The notes below the pieces were generated by a model that had not been told where the DNA came from, made no database searches, and saw only the letters and a list, made by a program, of their open reading frames with translations. A DNA stretch of 64,000 bases, taken from the NCBI RefSeq assembly GCF_006715495.1, contig NZ_VFNI01000003.1, forward strand, positions 496,001-560,000. The letters run 5' to 3'. The number at the start of each line of letters is the position of its first letter. The first letter of the stretch is position 1. The position numbers were made by a program, and so were the translations under genes. This document shows positions 36,535-45,082 of the stretch, piece after piece. The DNA comes from Herbaspirillum sp. SJZ106 (lineage in GTDB: Bacteria; Pseudomonadota; Gammaproteobacteria; Burkholderiales; Burkholderiaceae_D).

Positions 36535-38577
36535 TCATGGCGTGCGGATGTGGTCGATCAGCGCGATGGTAGCTTCGTCCGGCGGCGGCGTGAGCAGGCT
36601 GACGATGACCATGGCCGCAATGCCCACCGGCACGCCGAACACGCCGGCGGAGATCGGCGCGATGTGGAACCACTGGCCGGCGGCGCTGCCGCCGAAGGTC
36701 GGGTTGGTGTGCAGCATGTAGTACACGCACATCAAAAAGCCGCACACGATGCCGGCCACCGCGCCGGCCTGGTTGGCGCGTTTCCAGAACACGCCCAGCA
36801 CCAGCGCCGGGAACAGGGTGGAACCGGCCAGCGAGAAGGCGGCGCCGACCATCGACAGGATATCGCCCGGTTTGAGCGAGGCGGCATAGGCCGCCAGCAG
36901 CGCCACCACCAGCAACAGCAGCTTGGAGATGGTCACGCGTTTCTGGGTCGAGGCGCTGGGGTCGACCACCTTGTAGTAGATGTCGTGCGAGAGCGCGTTG
37001 GAGATCGTCAGCAGCAGGCCGTCGGCGGTCGAGAGCGCCGCCGCCAGGCCGCCGGCGGCGACCAGTCCGGAAACGAAGTAGGGCAGTCCGGCGATTTCGG
37101 GCATGGCCAGCACGATGATGTCGCCATCCATCGAGATTTCGCCCAGTTGCACCAGGCCGTCGCGGTTGAGGTCGGTAATGGAGACCAGCGGATTGACCTT
37201 GTCGATGTTGGCCCAGTAATAGACCCAGTCGGGCAGGTGGTTGTAGCTGCTGCCGACCAGCGAGGTGTAGATGTCGTATTTCACCAGCACGGTCAGGGCC
37301 GGCACCGAGAGGTAGATCAGCATGATGAAAAACAGCGTCCAGAATACCGACTTGCGCGCGGCCGACACGGTGGGCGTGGTGTAGTAGCGCATCAGGATGT
37401 GCGGCAGCGCGGCGGTGCCCAGCATCAGGCAGAACACCAGCGCGAGGAAATTGTTGCGCTTGATGTCGGAACTCTCTTTGTCGCGGCCGGGGAAGGGTTC
37501 GGTCTGCGAGACCGGCGGCTGCGCCCGTATGAGGTTGGCGGCGCGCGCGTCGCTCCAGCGCCGCTCGGCTTCTCCTGCACTTTTCGGATAGGACGACAGG
37601 GCGCGGCTGGCGGCCTTGATTTCGGCCAGCGAGGCGTGCGTGTCGCGCTTGACTTCGTCGATGTGGCGCTGCGCTTCCAGGCGCCCTTCTTCCCAGGAGT
37701 GGGGCAGGTTCTTCAGTTTGTATTCGAGCTCGTCGGCGCGCGCCAGGAAGATCTTGCGGATCTCCTGTTCCTTGGGGGCGTCTTCGAGCTTGTGTTCGAT
37801 CGCCTTGAGCTTGGGCAGCACCGCGCCGTAAGCCACCGGCGGCACCGGCACCGTGGTGTGCTTGGCCGACAGCCAGACCACCGGGATCAGGTAGGCGAAC
37901 AGGATGATGATGTATTGGGCCACCTGGGTCCAGGTGATGGCGCGCATGCCGCCGAGGAAGGAGCACACCAGGATGCTGGCCAGGCCGAGGAAGATGCCGA
38001 TCGAGAAATCGATGCCGGTGAAGCGCGAGGTGATCAGGCCCACGCCGTAGATCTGCGCCACCACGTAGGTGAAGGAAATCAGGATGGTGGCGGCCACGGC
38101 CAGGATACGGATCGGCGTGCCGCCGAATTTTCCGGGATAGCGCGCGGCCAGGAAGTCGGCGATGGTGTATTGGCCGAACTTGCGCAGGTAAGGGGCGATC
38201 AGCAGCGCCACCAGGCAGTAGCCGCCGGTCCAGCCGAGGATGTAGGCCAGGCCGTCGAAACCTTGCAGGTAGAGTCCGCCTGCCAGGCTGATGAAGGTGG
38301 CGGCCGAGATCCAGTCGGCGGCGGTGGCCATGCCGTTGAACAGGGGCGGCACGCGGCGCCCGGCGACGTAGTATTCGGGCACGTCCGAGGTGCGGCAGAC
38401 CACGCCGATGGCGGCATACAGGCCGATGGTGACGAACAGGAACAGGTAGCCGATCCAGGAGCGCGGCATGCCCTCGTGCTCGAGGATGGCCAGTACGCAC
38501 AAAAAGGCGATGAAGCCGACCGTGTAGAGGGAGTAGTAGCGGGTCAGCCGCCAGAAAAAATGCTTGTTACTCTCCAT
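36535..38577 (-). CDS. Sodium/solute symporter, SSS family, VC_2705-like large subunit
   Basis: A 680-residue member of the sodium:solute symporter family in the subgroup that pairs with a DUF4212 small protein. About 13 membrane segments are visible, with FNGMATAADWISAATFISLA and GRRVPPLFNG near the sodium-binding region and SGLVAAGGLAAALSTADGLL later. A soluble, highly charged insert (about 239-376) rich in Glu/Lys/Arg interrupts the membrane core. The substrate is unknown; organic acids such as acetate are typical of relatives. Its start overlaps the DUF4212 gene by 11 bases. A two-component system lies directly upstream. Confidence 0.9.
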   Translation of the reverse strand: MESNKHFFWRLTRYYSLYTVGFIAFLCVLAILEHEGMPRSWIGYLFLFVTIGLYAAIGVVCRTSDVPEYYVAGRRVPPLFNGMATAADWISAATFISLAGGLYLQGFDGLAYILGWTGGYCLVALLIAPYLRKFGQYTIADFLAARYPGKFGGTPIRILAVAATILISFTYVVAQIYGVGLITSRFTGIDFSIGIFLGLASILVCSFLGGMRAITWTQVAQYIIILFAYLIPVVWLSAKHTTVPVPPVAYGAVLPKLKAIEHKLEDAPKEQEIRKIFLARADELEYKLKNLPHSWEEGRLEAQRHIDEVKRDTHASLAEIKAASRALSSYPKSAGEAERRWSDARAANLIRAQPPVSQTEPFPGRDKESSDIKRNNFLALVFCLMLGTAALPHILMRYYTTPTVSAARKSVFWTLFFIMLIYLSVPALTVLVKYDIYTSLVGSSYNHLPDWVYYWANIDKVNPLVSITDLNRDGLVQLGEISMDGDIIVLAMPEIAGLPYFVSGLVAAGGLAAALSTADGLLLTISNALSHDIYYKVVDPSASTQKRVTISKLLLLVVALLAAYAASLKPGDILSMVGAAFSLAGSTLFPALVLGVFWKRANQAGAVAGIVCGFLMCVYYMLHTNPTFGGSAAGQWFHIAPISAGVFGVPVGIAAMVIVSLLTPPPDEATIALIDHIRTP

Positions 38578-38854
38578 GTCCCTGCTCGCCGTGTACCTGT
38601 TGTTCGATGCGCTGCATGCGCCGGATGTAGATCACCACGATGGCCAGGTAGATCAGGATCATGCCCTGGGCCGCCATGTAGAAAGAGATGGGCCAGCCGA
38701 ACAAATGGATCCGGTCCAGTTCGCGCGCGAAGAAGATGAAAAAGAACGTGGCCAGAAACCAGGCCGCCAGCAGCGCGGCGGTGTGCTTGCGGATCTTGTG
38801 CCAGTGGTGGCCGGCATCGCCGGGGCCGTGGTGGTGGGAGGGGCCTTGGTCCAT
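38567..38854 (-). CDS. DUF4212 small subunit of sodium/solute symporter
   Basis: A 95-residue membrane protein with a His-rich N-terminus (GPSHHHGPGDAGHHWHK) and two membrane helices (about 25-45 and 55-78), the second after FGWPISFYMAAQGMILIYLA. This protein regularly precedes VC_2705-type symporters and probably forms a complex with them. The ATG at 38854 lies 1 base after the histidine kinase stop, and the 3' end overlaps the symporter gene by 11 bases. Confidence 0.9.
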   Translation of the reverse strand: MDQGPSHHHGPGDAGHHWHKIRKHTAALLAAWFLATFFFIFFARELDRIHLFGWPISFYMAAQGMILIYLAIVVIYIRRMQRIEQQVHGEQGHGE

Positions 38855-38855
38855 G

Positions 38856-40460
38856 TCAGCCGATGTCGTCGATGAAAGACGTGCGCGGCACCAGGCGGAA
38901 GCTGACGCAAAACAGGCTGCCCGGCAGCTTGGGGTCGCCGCTGCGCGGATTATTGGAAATGTCCACCTTGGCGTCATGCTGCTGGGCGATCTCGCGTACG
39001 ATCGCCAATCCCAGCCCGCTGCCGGTGCTGGGCGTGCCGAGGATGCGGTAGAAGCGTTCGAACACGTTTTTTCGTTCCGCGGGCGGGATGCCGGGGCCGG
39101 TGTCTTCCACTTCCAGGATCGCCAGCCCGGCTTGCTCGTCGCTGCGCGCGCGCACCGTCACGCTGCCCAGGCCGTCGTGCGGCGTGTAGTGCAGCGCGTT
39201 GTCGAGCAGGTTGGAGAGCAGTTCGCGCAGCATCAGCGGATTTCCGTGGATCATGATCGGGTGGCCGGGCTGTTCGAAGCCGAGGTCGATGCGCTGGGTG
39301 AACGACATCGGCACCCAATCCTGCACCACCGTGCGCGCCAGCTCCGAGAGTTCGATCGGCACCATGGCGCCGGCCTGCGAGACCTGGTTCTCGGCGCGGG
39401 CCAGCGACAGCAGCTGGTTGACCAGGCGGGTGGCCGATTCGGAGCTCTTGGCCAGCTGCTCCAGCGAGCGCCGCACATCGACCTGGTCGTCCTGGCGCAG
39501 GGCCAGTTCGGATTGCATGCGCATGCCGGCCAGCGGCGTCTTCATCTGGTGCGCGGCATCGGCGATGAAGCGCTTCTGGATCGCGATGGTCTGCGACAGC
39601 CGCTCCAGCATGTCGTTGAGCGAACGCACCAGCGGCGAGATTTCTTCGGGCACCTGGCCCGAGTCGATCGGGCTGAGGTCGTCGGGGCGGCGCGCGCGGA
39701 TGCGCTGCTGCAGTTCCGACAGCGGCGACAAGCCGCGCGAGAGCGCGAACCACACCAGCGCCAGCGCCACCGGCAAGATGATGAACTGCGGCAGGATCAC
39801 GCCCTTGATGATTTCATTGGCGAGCTGGGCGCGCTTTTCCAGGGTTTCGCCGACCTGTACCGTGGCCAGCCGGGGTTCGCGGGCGGCCGCGCGTTGCGCC
39901 GCGCTGCGGCGCAGGTCGACTTGCACGTAGGCGATGCGCACGTCGCTGCCGTGCAGGATGTCGTTGCGGAATTGCACGGTGCCGATGTTCTGGCGGTCGT
40001 CTTCGGGCGGCGGTTGCGACATGTCGACGTCGCCTTCCACATACTCCCCGTTGGGGCCGCTGACCTTGTAATAGATATTGTCGATGTCGTCGGCGCGCAG
40101 CAGGTCGCGCGCCGAGACGGGCAGCCGCGCCACGACCTTGCCGTTGACCTCGGACACCTGCTGCGCGAGCACGGTGACGCTGTCCTCCAGCGCGCGGTCG
40201 AACGGCTGGTTGGCAATCGATTGCGCAATCAGGTAGGTGATGGCGATGCTCATGGGCCACAGCAGCAGCAGCGGGGCCAGCATCCAGTCGAGGATTTCGC
40301 CGAACAGCGAGCGCTGGATGCGCTCTACCGGCTGGGTGGCGATGGCGGCGCGGCGTTTCTTGCGCGGCGGCGGCGCCGGCGGGGGCTCGCCGCCGGGCGA
40401 GGCGGCCGGTTCGGCCGGCGCAGACGGAGGATCACGCCGCAGCATGGTGGCCGAAGGCAT
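38856..40460 (-). CDS. Sensor histidine kinase (TctE/QseC-like)
   Basis: A 534-residue membrane kinase. A Pro/Ala-rich, basic cytoplasmic N-terminus of about 50 residues precedes membrane helix 1 (about 58-80). A periplasmic domain of about 140 residues of the 2CSK_N type follows, then membrane helix 2 (about 221-241) and HAMP. The H-box FIADAAHQMKTPLAG contains phosphoacceptor His304. ATPase motifs are NLLDNALHYTP, EDTGPGIP, FERFYRILG and GSGLGLAIV. It pairs with the OmpR-type regulator upstream and likely controls the symporter downstream. The exact start is uncertain (ATG 40460 or 40445). Confidence 0.93.
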   Translation of the reverse strand: MPSATMLRRDPPSAPAEPAASPGGEPPPAPPPRKKRRAAIATQPVERIQRSLFGEILDWMLAPLLLLWPMSIAITYLIAQSIANQPFDRALEDSVTVLAQQVSEVNGKVVARLPVSARDLLRADDIDNIYYKVSGPNGEYVEGDVDMSQPPPEDDRQNIGTVQFRNDILHGSDVRIAYVQVDLRRSAAQRAAAREPRLATVQVGETLEKRAQLANEIIKGVILPQFIILPVALALVWFALSRGLSPLSELQQRIRARRPDDLSPIDSGQVPEEISPLVRSLNDMLERLSQTIAIQKRFIADAAHQMKTPLAGMRMQSELALRQDDQVDVRRSLEQLAKSSESATRLVNQLLSLARAENQVSQAGAMVPIELSELARTVVQDWVPMSFTQRIDLGFEQPGHPIMIHGNPLMLRELLSNLLDNALHYTPHDGLGSVTVRARSDEQAGLAILEVEDTGPGIPPAERKNVFERFYRILGTPSTGSGLGLAIVREIAQQHDAKVDISNNPRSGDPKLPGSLFCVSFRLVPRTSFIDDIG

Positions 40461-40498
40461 CAGGAGTGGAAGCGCGGCCGGCGCTGGCCGTCATCGCA

Positions 40499-41191
40499 TC
40501 AGGCGGCGTTGCTGGCTGCGGTCTCGGGGAGTTTTTCGAGGCAATAGCCCAACCCGCGTACGGTAGCGATACGCACGCCGCCGACCTCGATTTTCTTGCG
40601 CAGGCGATGGACATAGACCTCGATGGCATTGTTGCTGACTTCCTCTCCCCATTCGCACAAATGGTCCACCAGCTGTTCTTTGGAAACCAGGCGTCCCGTG
40701 CGTTGCAATAATACTTCCAGAAGGCCCAGTTCACGCGCGGACAATTCCAGCATCTGTTCGCCGATGTAGGCGATGCGACCGACCTGGTCGTACGACAGCG
40801 GCCCATGCTTGATCACGGTCGGGCCGCCGCCGGCGCCGCGCCGGGTCAGGGCGCGCACGCGGGCTTCCAGTTCGGACAAGGCGAACGGCTTGGCCATGTA
40901 GTCGTCGGCGCCCAGGTCCAGCCCTTGCACGCGCTGTTCCACCGAATCGGCCGCCGTCAGGATCAGCACCGGCAGGCGCGAGTTGCGCGCGCGCAGCCGG
41001 CGCAGCACTTCCAGCCCGGACATCTTGGGCAGGCCCAGGTCCAGGATCAGCAAATCGAAATCCTGGGTGGAGAGGGCCGAATCGGCTTCCAGGCCATTCT
41101 TGACGCAATCGGCGGCGTATCCGGAATGGCGCAGGGAGCGCGTCAATCCATCGGCCAGAACACTGTCGTCTTCAGCTAAGAGGATGCGCAT
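40499..41191 (-). CDS. OmpR-family response regulator (TctD/QseB-like)
   Basis: A 230-residue regulator: receiver domain with acidic pair Glu7-Asp8, phosphoacceptor Asp51 in LLILDLGLPKMSG and Lys in DYMAKPFAL; winged-helix DNA-binding domain with ELSARELGLLEVLLQRTGRLV and the recognition-helix region NNAIEVYVHRLRKKI, ending in TVRGLGYCLEK. It is the first gene of RR-HK-DUF4212-symporter, so it most likely responds to the transported solute and regulates uptake. Its 38-base gap to the kinase suggests co-transcription. Confidence 0.95.
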   Translation of the reverse strand: MRILLAEDDSVLADGLTRSLRHSGYAADCVKNGLEADSALSTQDFDLLILDLGLPKMSGLEVLRRLRARNSRLPVLILTAADSVEQRVQGLDLGADDYMAKPFALSELEARVRALTRRGAGGGPTVIKHGPLSYDQVGRIAYIGEQMLELSARELGLLEVLLQRTGRLVSKEQLVDHLCEWGEEVSNNAIEVYVHRLRKKIEVGGVRIATVRGLGYCLEKLPETAASNAA

Positions 41192-41553
41192 AGGAATCGA
41201 TCAGAGAGGCGCCTCGTCTGATTTGTCTCGTAATATAGAATTATTGTGGTATTTTTACGCATAATCTACTAATTCAATCGTCAATGCAAATGAGGGCGAC
41301 GATTGTGTTGAACATAAGCTCGCAATCCGACCAAAGGTCTTCACGGGGCTTGCGATTTATCCGGGAAGCTTGCGCAAGATCGGTATCGGGAGTGCAGGCT
41401 CCGTGAGATCATCCGGAAATAAATGTAACAACGGGCGGCCGGCACTTGAAATGGATGGCCTGGTCGCCATCTGGTTGCTGTATTTAATTTTTATCCGTGC
41501 TGTTGTCGACATTTTTGTTGTTATAATTTCTCGCATCTTTGCTGGAAAATCTG
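41192..41553. other. Divergent intergenic region, AT-rich
   Basis: 362 bases without a supported gene, noticeably AT-richer than the rest (for example 41224-41282). It should contain the promoter of the response-regulator operon on the minus strand and of the secreted hypothetical gene on the plus strand. Confidence 0.5.
41522..41527 (+). promoter_or_regulatory. Sigma-70-type -10 box of the secreted hypothetical gene
   Basis: A perfect TATAAT lies 26 bases before the ATG at 41554. The -35 is poor at normal spacing (GCTGTT), so only the -10 is supported. Confidence 0.45.
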
Positions 41554-41976
41554 ATGAAACGTTTGTGGGTTCTGTTGCTGATCTGTCTGTTCCCGGTGCA
41601 AGTATTTGCAGCGGTGCTGACTTATGCCAGCTCGGTCGCTGCAACCGATTTCTCGGCGCCGGTCCAGATCGAGCTCAACGTCGCCGCCAAGCACCTTGGC
41701 GCGCAGACCGTCGCGCTTGCCGATCATGCCGCCGCCGACCTCCCGCAGCCTGGCGCGGTGGCCGAGGCCGACAATGGCGGCGCCAATGACGACAGCAACG
41801 GCTACGCCGACAGCGGCGAAGATTTCTCTACCCATGCCGGCATCGGTGACGAACCGGTGCTGATCCAATCTCTGGCAGTCCTGCCGGAACCCTCAAGCCT
41901 GGCGCCCGCTCTTCGCAGCGACGACGCCAGTCAACCTCCGTTCTTGCCTCTCGCAGGCCGTCCTCCCCGCGCCTGA
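41554..41976 (+). CDS. Small secreted or periplasmic protein of unknown function
   Basis: I do not recognise this protein. The 140-residue product starts with a clear signal peptide (MKRLWVLLLICLFPVQVFA, cleavage probable before AVLTY). The mature part is acidic, rich in Ala/Asp/Ser, with no cysteine, and ends in a proline-rich FLPLAGRPPRA. A TATAAT box and a GGAAA ribosome site precede the ATG. Codon use is like that of the neighbours. It could be a small exported regulator or a stress-related protein; no function is inferred. Confidence 0.6.
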   Translation: MKRLWVLLLICLFPVQVFAAVLTYASSVAATDFSAPVQIELNVAAKHLGAQTVALADHAAADLPQPGAVAEADNGGANDDSNGYADSGEDFSTHAGIGDEPVLIQSLAVLPEPSSLAPALRSDDASQPPFLPLAGRPPRA

Positions 41977-42175
41977 TCCTGTCGCCTTGCGCGACATCCG
42001 TTGCCGCGTCCGCTGAACCGCTCCTGAAACTTGTGGCTTTGCGTCTTGCGACAGCGATGTCCGTACGCGCATGGCTCGCCAGCCGGCTTCGCCCGGCATC
42101 AATCAGGTACGCAACAGTTCAGTCAATACGGCCGGTGTGACCGCATCACACCAGATATCAATCTCAGGAGATAGC

Positions 42176-43123
42176 ATGAAAAAAGCATTTGTCGCGCTGA
42201 TCGTGGCGGCGATGACGCTGTCGGTTGGCATCACCAGCGTCGAAGCCAAGCGTCTGGGCGGCGGCGGTTCGTTCGGCAAGCAATCTTCGTCGGCCAGCCG
42301 CCAGGCGCAAAGCCCGGCCCCGATGCAGAACCAGGCCGCTGCCGCCAAGCCCGCCGCGCCGGCAGGCGCTGCGGCCGCCGCACCCAAGCCCAGCCCATGG
42401 AAGGGCATCCTGGGTGGCGCGTTGCTGGGCTTGGGCCTGGGCGCGCTGCTCTCGCACCTCGGCCTGGGCGGCGCCCTGGCCAGCATGATCAGCACCATCC
42501 TCACCATTGCGCTGATCGCAATGGCGGCAATGTTCATCTACCGCATGTTCCGCCGCAAATCGGAAGCATCGCAGCCGCGTCCGGCCTGGGCCGCGCCCAA
42601 TGGCGGCCACCCGGCTGACAGCACCGCGACCCCGAAGATCGGTTCGCTGCTGGAACCGGCACAGCCGCCCGCGGCGCTGCAAGGTTCGGGTTTCGGCGGC
42701 GGTTTCGGCTCGGCTGAACCGGTGGCTGCCTATGGCATCCCGGCCGGTTTCGACACCGTCGGTTTCGTGCGCAATGCCAAGACCTATTTCATCCGCCTGC
42801 AAGCGGCATGGGACAAGGCCGACATCAACGATATCCGCGAATTCACCACGCCGGAAATGTTCGCCGAACTGCGCCTGCAGTTGCAGGAGCGCGGCGCTTC
42901 GGCCAACCAGACCGATGTGGTATCGCTGGATGCGGAAGTGCTGGGCGTGGAAACCGTGGGCAACGACTACATCGCCAGCGTGAAATTCTTCGGCTTCATC
43001 AAGGAAGACCCGAACAGCTCGCCGGCGCAGTTCGCCGAGATCTGGAACCTGTCCAAGCCGGTTTCGGGCCAAGGCGGCTGGTTGTTGGCAGGTATCCAGC
43101 AACTGGATCCCGTGGCGGCGTAA
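42176..43123 (+). CDS. Tim44-like domain protein with signal peptide
   Basis: A 315-residue exported or membrane-anchored protein. A signal peptide (1-24, ending SVEA-KRLGGGG) is followed by a Gly/Ser/Ala/Pro/Gln-rich stretch, then GILGGALLGLGLGALLSHLG and a hydrophobic segment (about 95-120). The C-terminal 130 residues form a Tim44-like domain (TVGFVRNAKTYFIRLQAAWD, IREFTTPEMFAELRLQL). In bacteria the role of such proteins is not settled. AGGAG is 6 bases before the ATG at 42176. A strong terminator at 43195-43220 follows. Confidence 0.9.
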   Translation: MKKAFVALIVAAMTLSVGITSVEAKRLGGGGSFGKQSSSASRQAQSPAPMQNQAAAAKPAAPAGAAAAAPKPSPWKGILGGALLGLGLGALLSHLGLGGALASMISTILTIALIAMAAMFIYRMFRRKSEASQPRPAWAAPNGGHPADSTATPKIGSLLEPAQPPAALQGSGFGGGFGSAEPVAAYGIPAGFDTVGFVRNAKTYFIRLQAAWDKADINDIREFTTPEMFAELRLQLQERGASANQTDVVSLDAEVLGVETVGNDYIASVKFFGFIKEDPNSSPAQFAEIWNLSKPVSGQGGWLLAGIQQLDPVAA

Positions 43124-43194
43124 GCAAGCATGCATCAGTAAAAGTTTGGCGCGGAAGGCGGCGGTTAGTGGATGAGCGTCGCCAGTCCGTTTTA

Positions 43195-43220
43195 CCGCCG
43201 GCTCTGCCGGCGGTTTTTTT
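43195..43220 (+). terminator. Rho-independent terminator of the Tim44-like gene
   Basis: A perfect 7-bp GC stem (CCGCCGG / CCGGCGG) with a 5-base loop is followed directly by seven T residues, about 70 bases after the stop. Confidence 0.92.
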
Positions 43221-43506
43221 ATTTGCACTCCACGCGCCTGACCGTTTCCGTTCGGTCATTCTTTCTTCGCCACGCCCGGCAATTGCGTGACGCATCCCTT
43301 CCAGGCCGCTTCTGGCCGTATCCATTCGTAGTTTGTCTTTGCCATCGCCGTGCCATCGCTGTTTCTCGCGAAATCCTACGCGGCGACGCGCCGTTGTCCT
43401 ATCGTCGCGTGCATGTCGCCGCTGCATGATGAAACACCCTGCGGGCAGCTTGCCGGATCGCAAGGCGGTTGCGCGCCTGTTTCAACCCTGAGCGAAGGAG
43501 GCTGTC
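43221..43506. other. Intergenic region upstream of the OsmC gene
   Basis: The Tim44-like and OsmC genes are 383 bases apart. After the terminator nothing coding is supported. The osmC ribosome site (GAAGGAGG) lies at the end; a promoter must be here but cannot be placed. Confidence 0.45.
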
Positions 43507-43929
43507 ATGAAACGCAAGGCATCGGCGGTATGGAGCGGCAATCTGAAGGACGGCAAGGGCGCACTCAGCACCGAGAGCAAGACGCTGTCCGATACCCAAT
43601 ACTCGTTTTCCACCCGTTTTGAAAACGGCGTGGGCACCAATCCGGAAGAATTGATTGCGGCAGCGCATGCCGGATGTTTTTCGATGGACTTGTCGGCGCG
43701 GCTGGAAAAGGCCGGTTTGGGCCCCAGGCGCATCGATACGGAAGCTACGCTGACGCTGGAAAAGACCGACCCCGGCTTTAGCATTACCGCCATCCAGCTG
43801 GCGGTCAAGGTCGACCTGGATGATCGCGATGAGCAGAAATTCAATGACGCGGTGGCTGCCGCCAAGGCCGGTTGTCCGGTGTCGAAGGTGCTGAAGGCGG
43901 ATATCTCGGTGATGGCCTCGTTGGCCTAG
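43507..43929 (+). CDS. OsmC/Ohr-family peroxidase
   Basis: A 140-residue OsmC-family protein that reduces organic and fatty-acid hydroperoxides through two cysteines. Both are present: Cys57 in AAAHAGCFSMDL and Cys123 in AAKAGCPVSKVL. The spacing and the N-terminal KASAVWSGNLKDGKG fit OsmC proper more than Ohr. A strong GAAGGAGG ribosome site precedes the ATG. It is a single-gene unit; its 3' end overlaps a small antisense gene by 3-4 bases. Confidence 0.93.
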   Translation: MKRKASAVWSGNLKDGKGALSTESKTLSDTQYSFSTRFENGVGTNPEELIAAAHAGCFSMDLSARLEKAGLGPRRIDTEATLTLEKTDPGFSITAIQLAVKVDLDDRDEQKFNDAVAAAKAGCPVSKVLKADISVMASLA

Positions 43930-44069
43930 CGATGCCTCTTCCGGTCTTTGGCGGGAGCGCCGTCGCCGTCTTTGCGGCCATCGCCACGGCTGCCCGATAG
44001 CGGAAACAGCAATGCCACCACGACCAGCAACACCATGAGCGCCAGCGTGATCTTGTCGAGCCCGTCCAT
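43926..44069 (-). CDS. Possible 47-residue membrane protein after the ABC cluster
   Basis: A small ORF starting 3 bases after the stop of the substrate-binding protein gene on the same strand. The product has one hydrophobic helix (about residues 8-27, LALMVLLVVVALLFPL) and a basic, hydrophilic tail (GSRGDGRKDGDGAPAKDRK). The upstream stop region CTGGGGTAAGG could serve as ribosome site. The order, charge pattern and tight spacing suggest a real small gene translated with the ABC cluster. Without comparative data it remains a candidate. Confidence 0.5.
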   Translation of the reverse strand: MDGLDKITLALMVLLVVVALLFPLSGSRGDGRKDGDGAPAKDRKRHR

Positions 44070-44072
44070 GCC

Positions 44073-45059
44073 TTACCCCAGTCGCGCCGGCTTCCAGATC
44101 GCGACGTCGGCCGTGTTTACCTTTTTCGGCAGCAGGCTGGCGGAGAAGAACGCATCGGCGATGCGTTGCTGTTCGCCCAGCGCCTCCAGTTTTACCGCGC
44201 GCACTTCATAGCTGCGGCGGCTGTTGGCCAGCTCGACGGTGTCCGCATCCAGGCCCCACAGCGGCGCGAGGAAGACGGCGGCTTCCCTGGGATGTTGCTT
44301 GGCCCATTGCCCGGTCTTTTGCAGTTCGTCGAACACCGTGCGCAGCACATCGGGGTTGGCGTCGGCAAACGGCGTCGACGCCAGGTAGTAGCGCTGGTAG
44401 TCGGCAATGCCGCGGCCGTCCGAGAGCACGCGCACCTGGGATTGGCGCTGCACGCCCGACAGGAAGGGATCCCAGGTCACCCAGGCATCCACGCTGCCGC
44501 GCTCGAAGGCGGCGCGTCCGTCGGCCGGCGAGAGGTAGGCGGCGTCGACGTCGCTGAATTTCAGGCCGGCCTTTTCCAGGGTGGCGATCAGCAGATAGTG
44601 CACGCCGGCCGCCTTGGTCACGGCAATCTTCTTGCGCCTGAGTTCGGCCACGCTGCGGATCGGCGAATCGGCGCGGACCACGATGGCCTGCGCCGACGGC
44701 GAGGGCGACTCCTGCGCCAGATAAGTGAGCCTGGCGCCCGCCGCCTGGGCGAACACCGGTACGGTGTCGGCCACGTCGGCGCTGAGGTCGACGCCGCCGA
44801 CATTGAGCGCTTCCAGCAGCGGCAGGCCGCTGGAGAATTCGTGCCAGGTGATCTTGGCGCCGCCGGGGGCCAGCAGTTTTTCCAGCGAACCGTTGGCCTT
44901 GATGATGGTCAGCAGGGTCGAGGATTTCTGGTAGCCGATGCGGATCGCGCGGCCGTTGTTTTGCGCCAGCAGGGACGGCGCCAGCGTGGCGGCGGCGATG
45001 GCGGCGCCGGCTTGCAGGAGATGGCGGCGGGTCAGGTCGGGAGAGATGTTCTTGCGCAT
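44073..45059 (-). CDS. ABC transporter substrate-binding protein, aliphatic sulfonate (SsuA-like) family
   Basis: A 328-residue periplasmic binding protein. The N-terminus has a twin-arginine-like signal (LTRRHLLQAGAAIAAATLA). The mature part shows family segments IRIGYQKSSTLLTIIKA, VGGVDLSADVADTVPVFAQA, VAELRRKKIAVTKAAGVHYL and VDAWVTWDPFLSGVQ. These are typical for sulfonate or taurine uptake; the ligand cannot be told. It follows the permease gene by 23 bases. The ATG at 45059 is chosen because it starts the signal peptide. Confidence 0.88.
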   Translation of the reverse strand: MRKNISPDLTRRHLLQAGAAIAAATLAPSLLAQNNGRAIRIGYQKSSTLLTIIKANGSLEKLLAPGGAKITWHEFSSGLPLLEALNVGGVDLSADVADTVPVFAQAAGARLTYLAQESPSPSAQAIVVRADSPIRSVAELRRKKIAVTKAAGVHYLLIATLEKAGLKFSDVDAAYLSPADGRAAFERGSVDAWVTWDPFLSGVQRQSQVRVLSDGRGIADYQRYYLASTPFADANPDVLRTVFDELQKTGQWAKQHPREAAVFLAPLWGLDADTVELANSRRSYEVRAVKLEALGEQQRIADAFFSASLLPKKVNTADVAIWKPARLG

Positions 45060-45082
45060 GGGAATAGTCGGAAAGGGCTGGG

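Noticed and set aside
36517..38739. 740-codon plus-strand open frame opposite the sodium/solute symporter gene
   Set aside because: The composition is His/Arg/Gln/Gly-rich with no domain; the minus strand carries a clear 13-helix symporter. Similar shadows occur opposite cheA, the receptors and the REC-TPR gene.
41370..41789. 139-codon plus-strand ORF with a hydrophobic middle, overlapping the secreted hypothetical gene
   Set aside because: The hydrophobic part comes from an AT-rich promoter region and the rest is an Arg-rich shadow of the gene at 41554-41976, which has a proper signal peptide and ribosome site.
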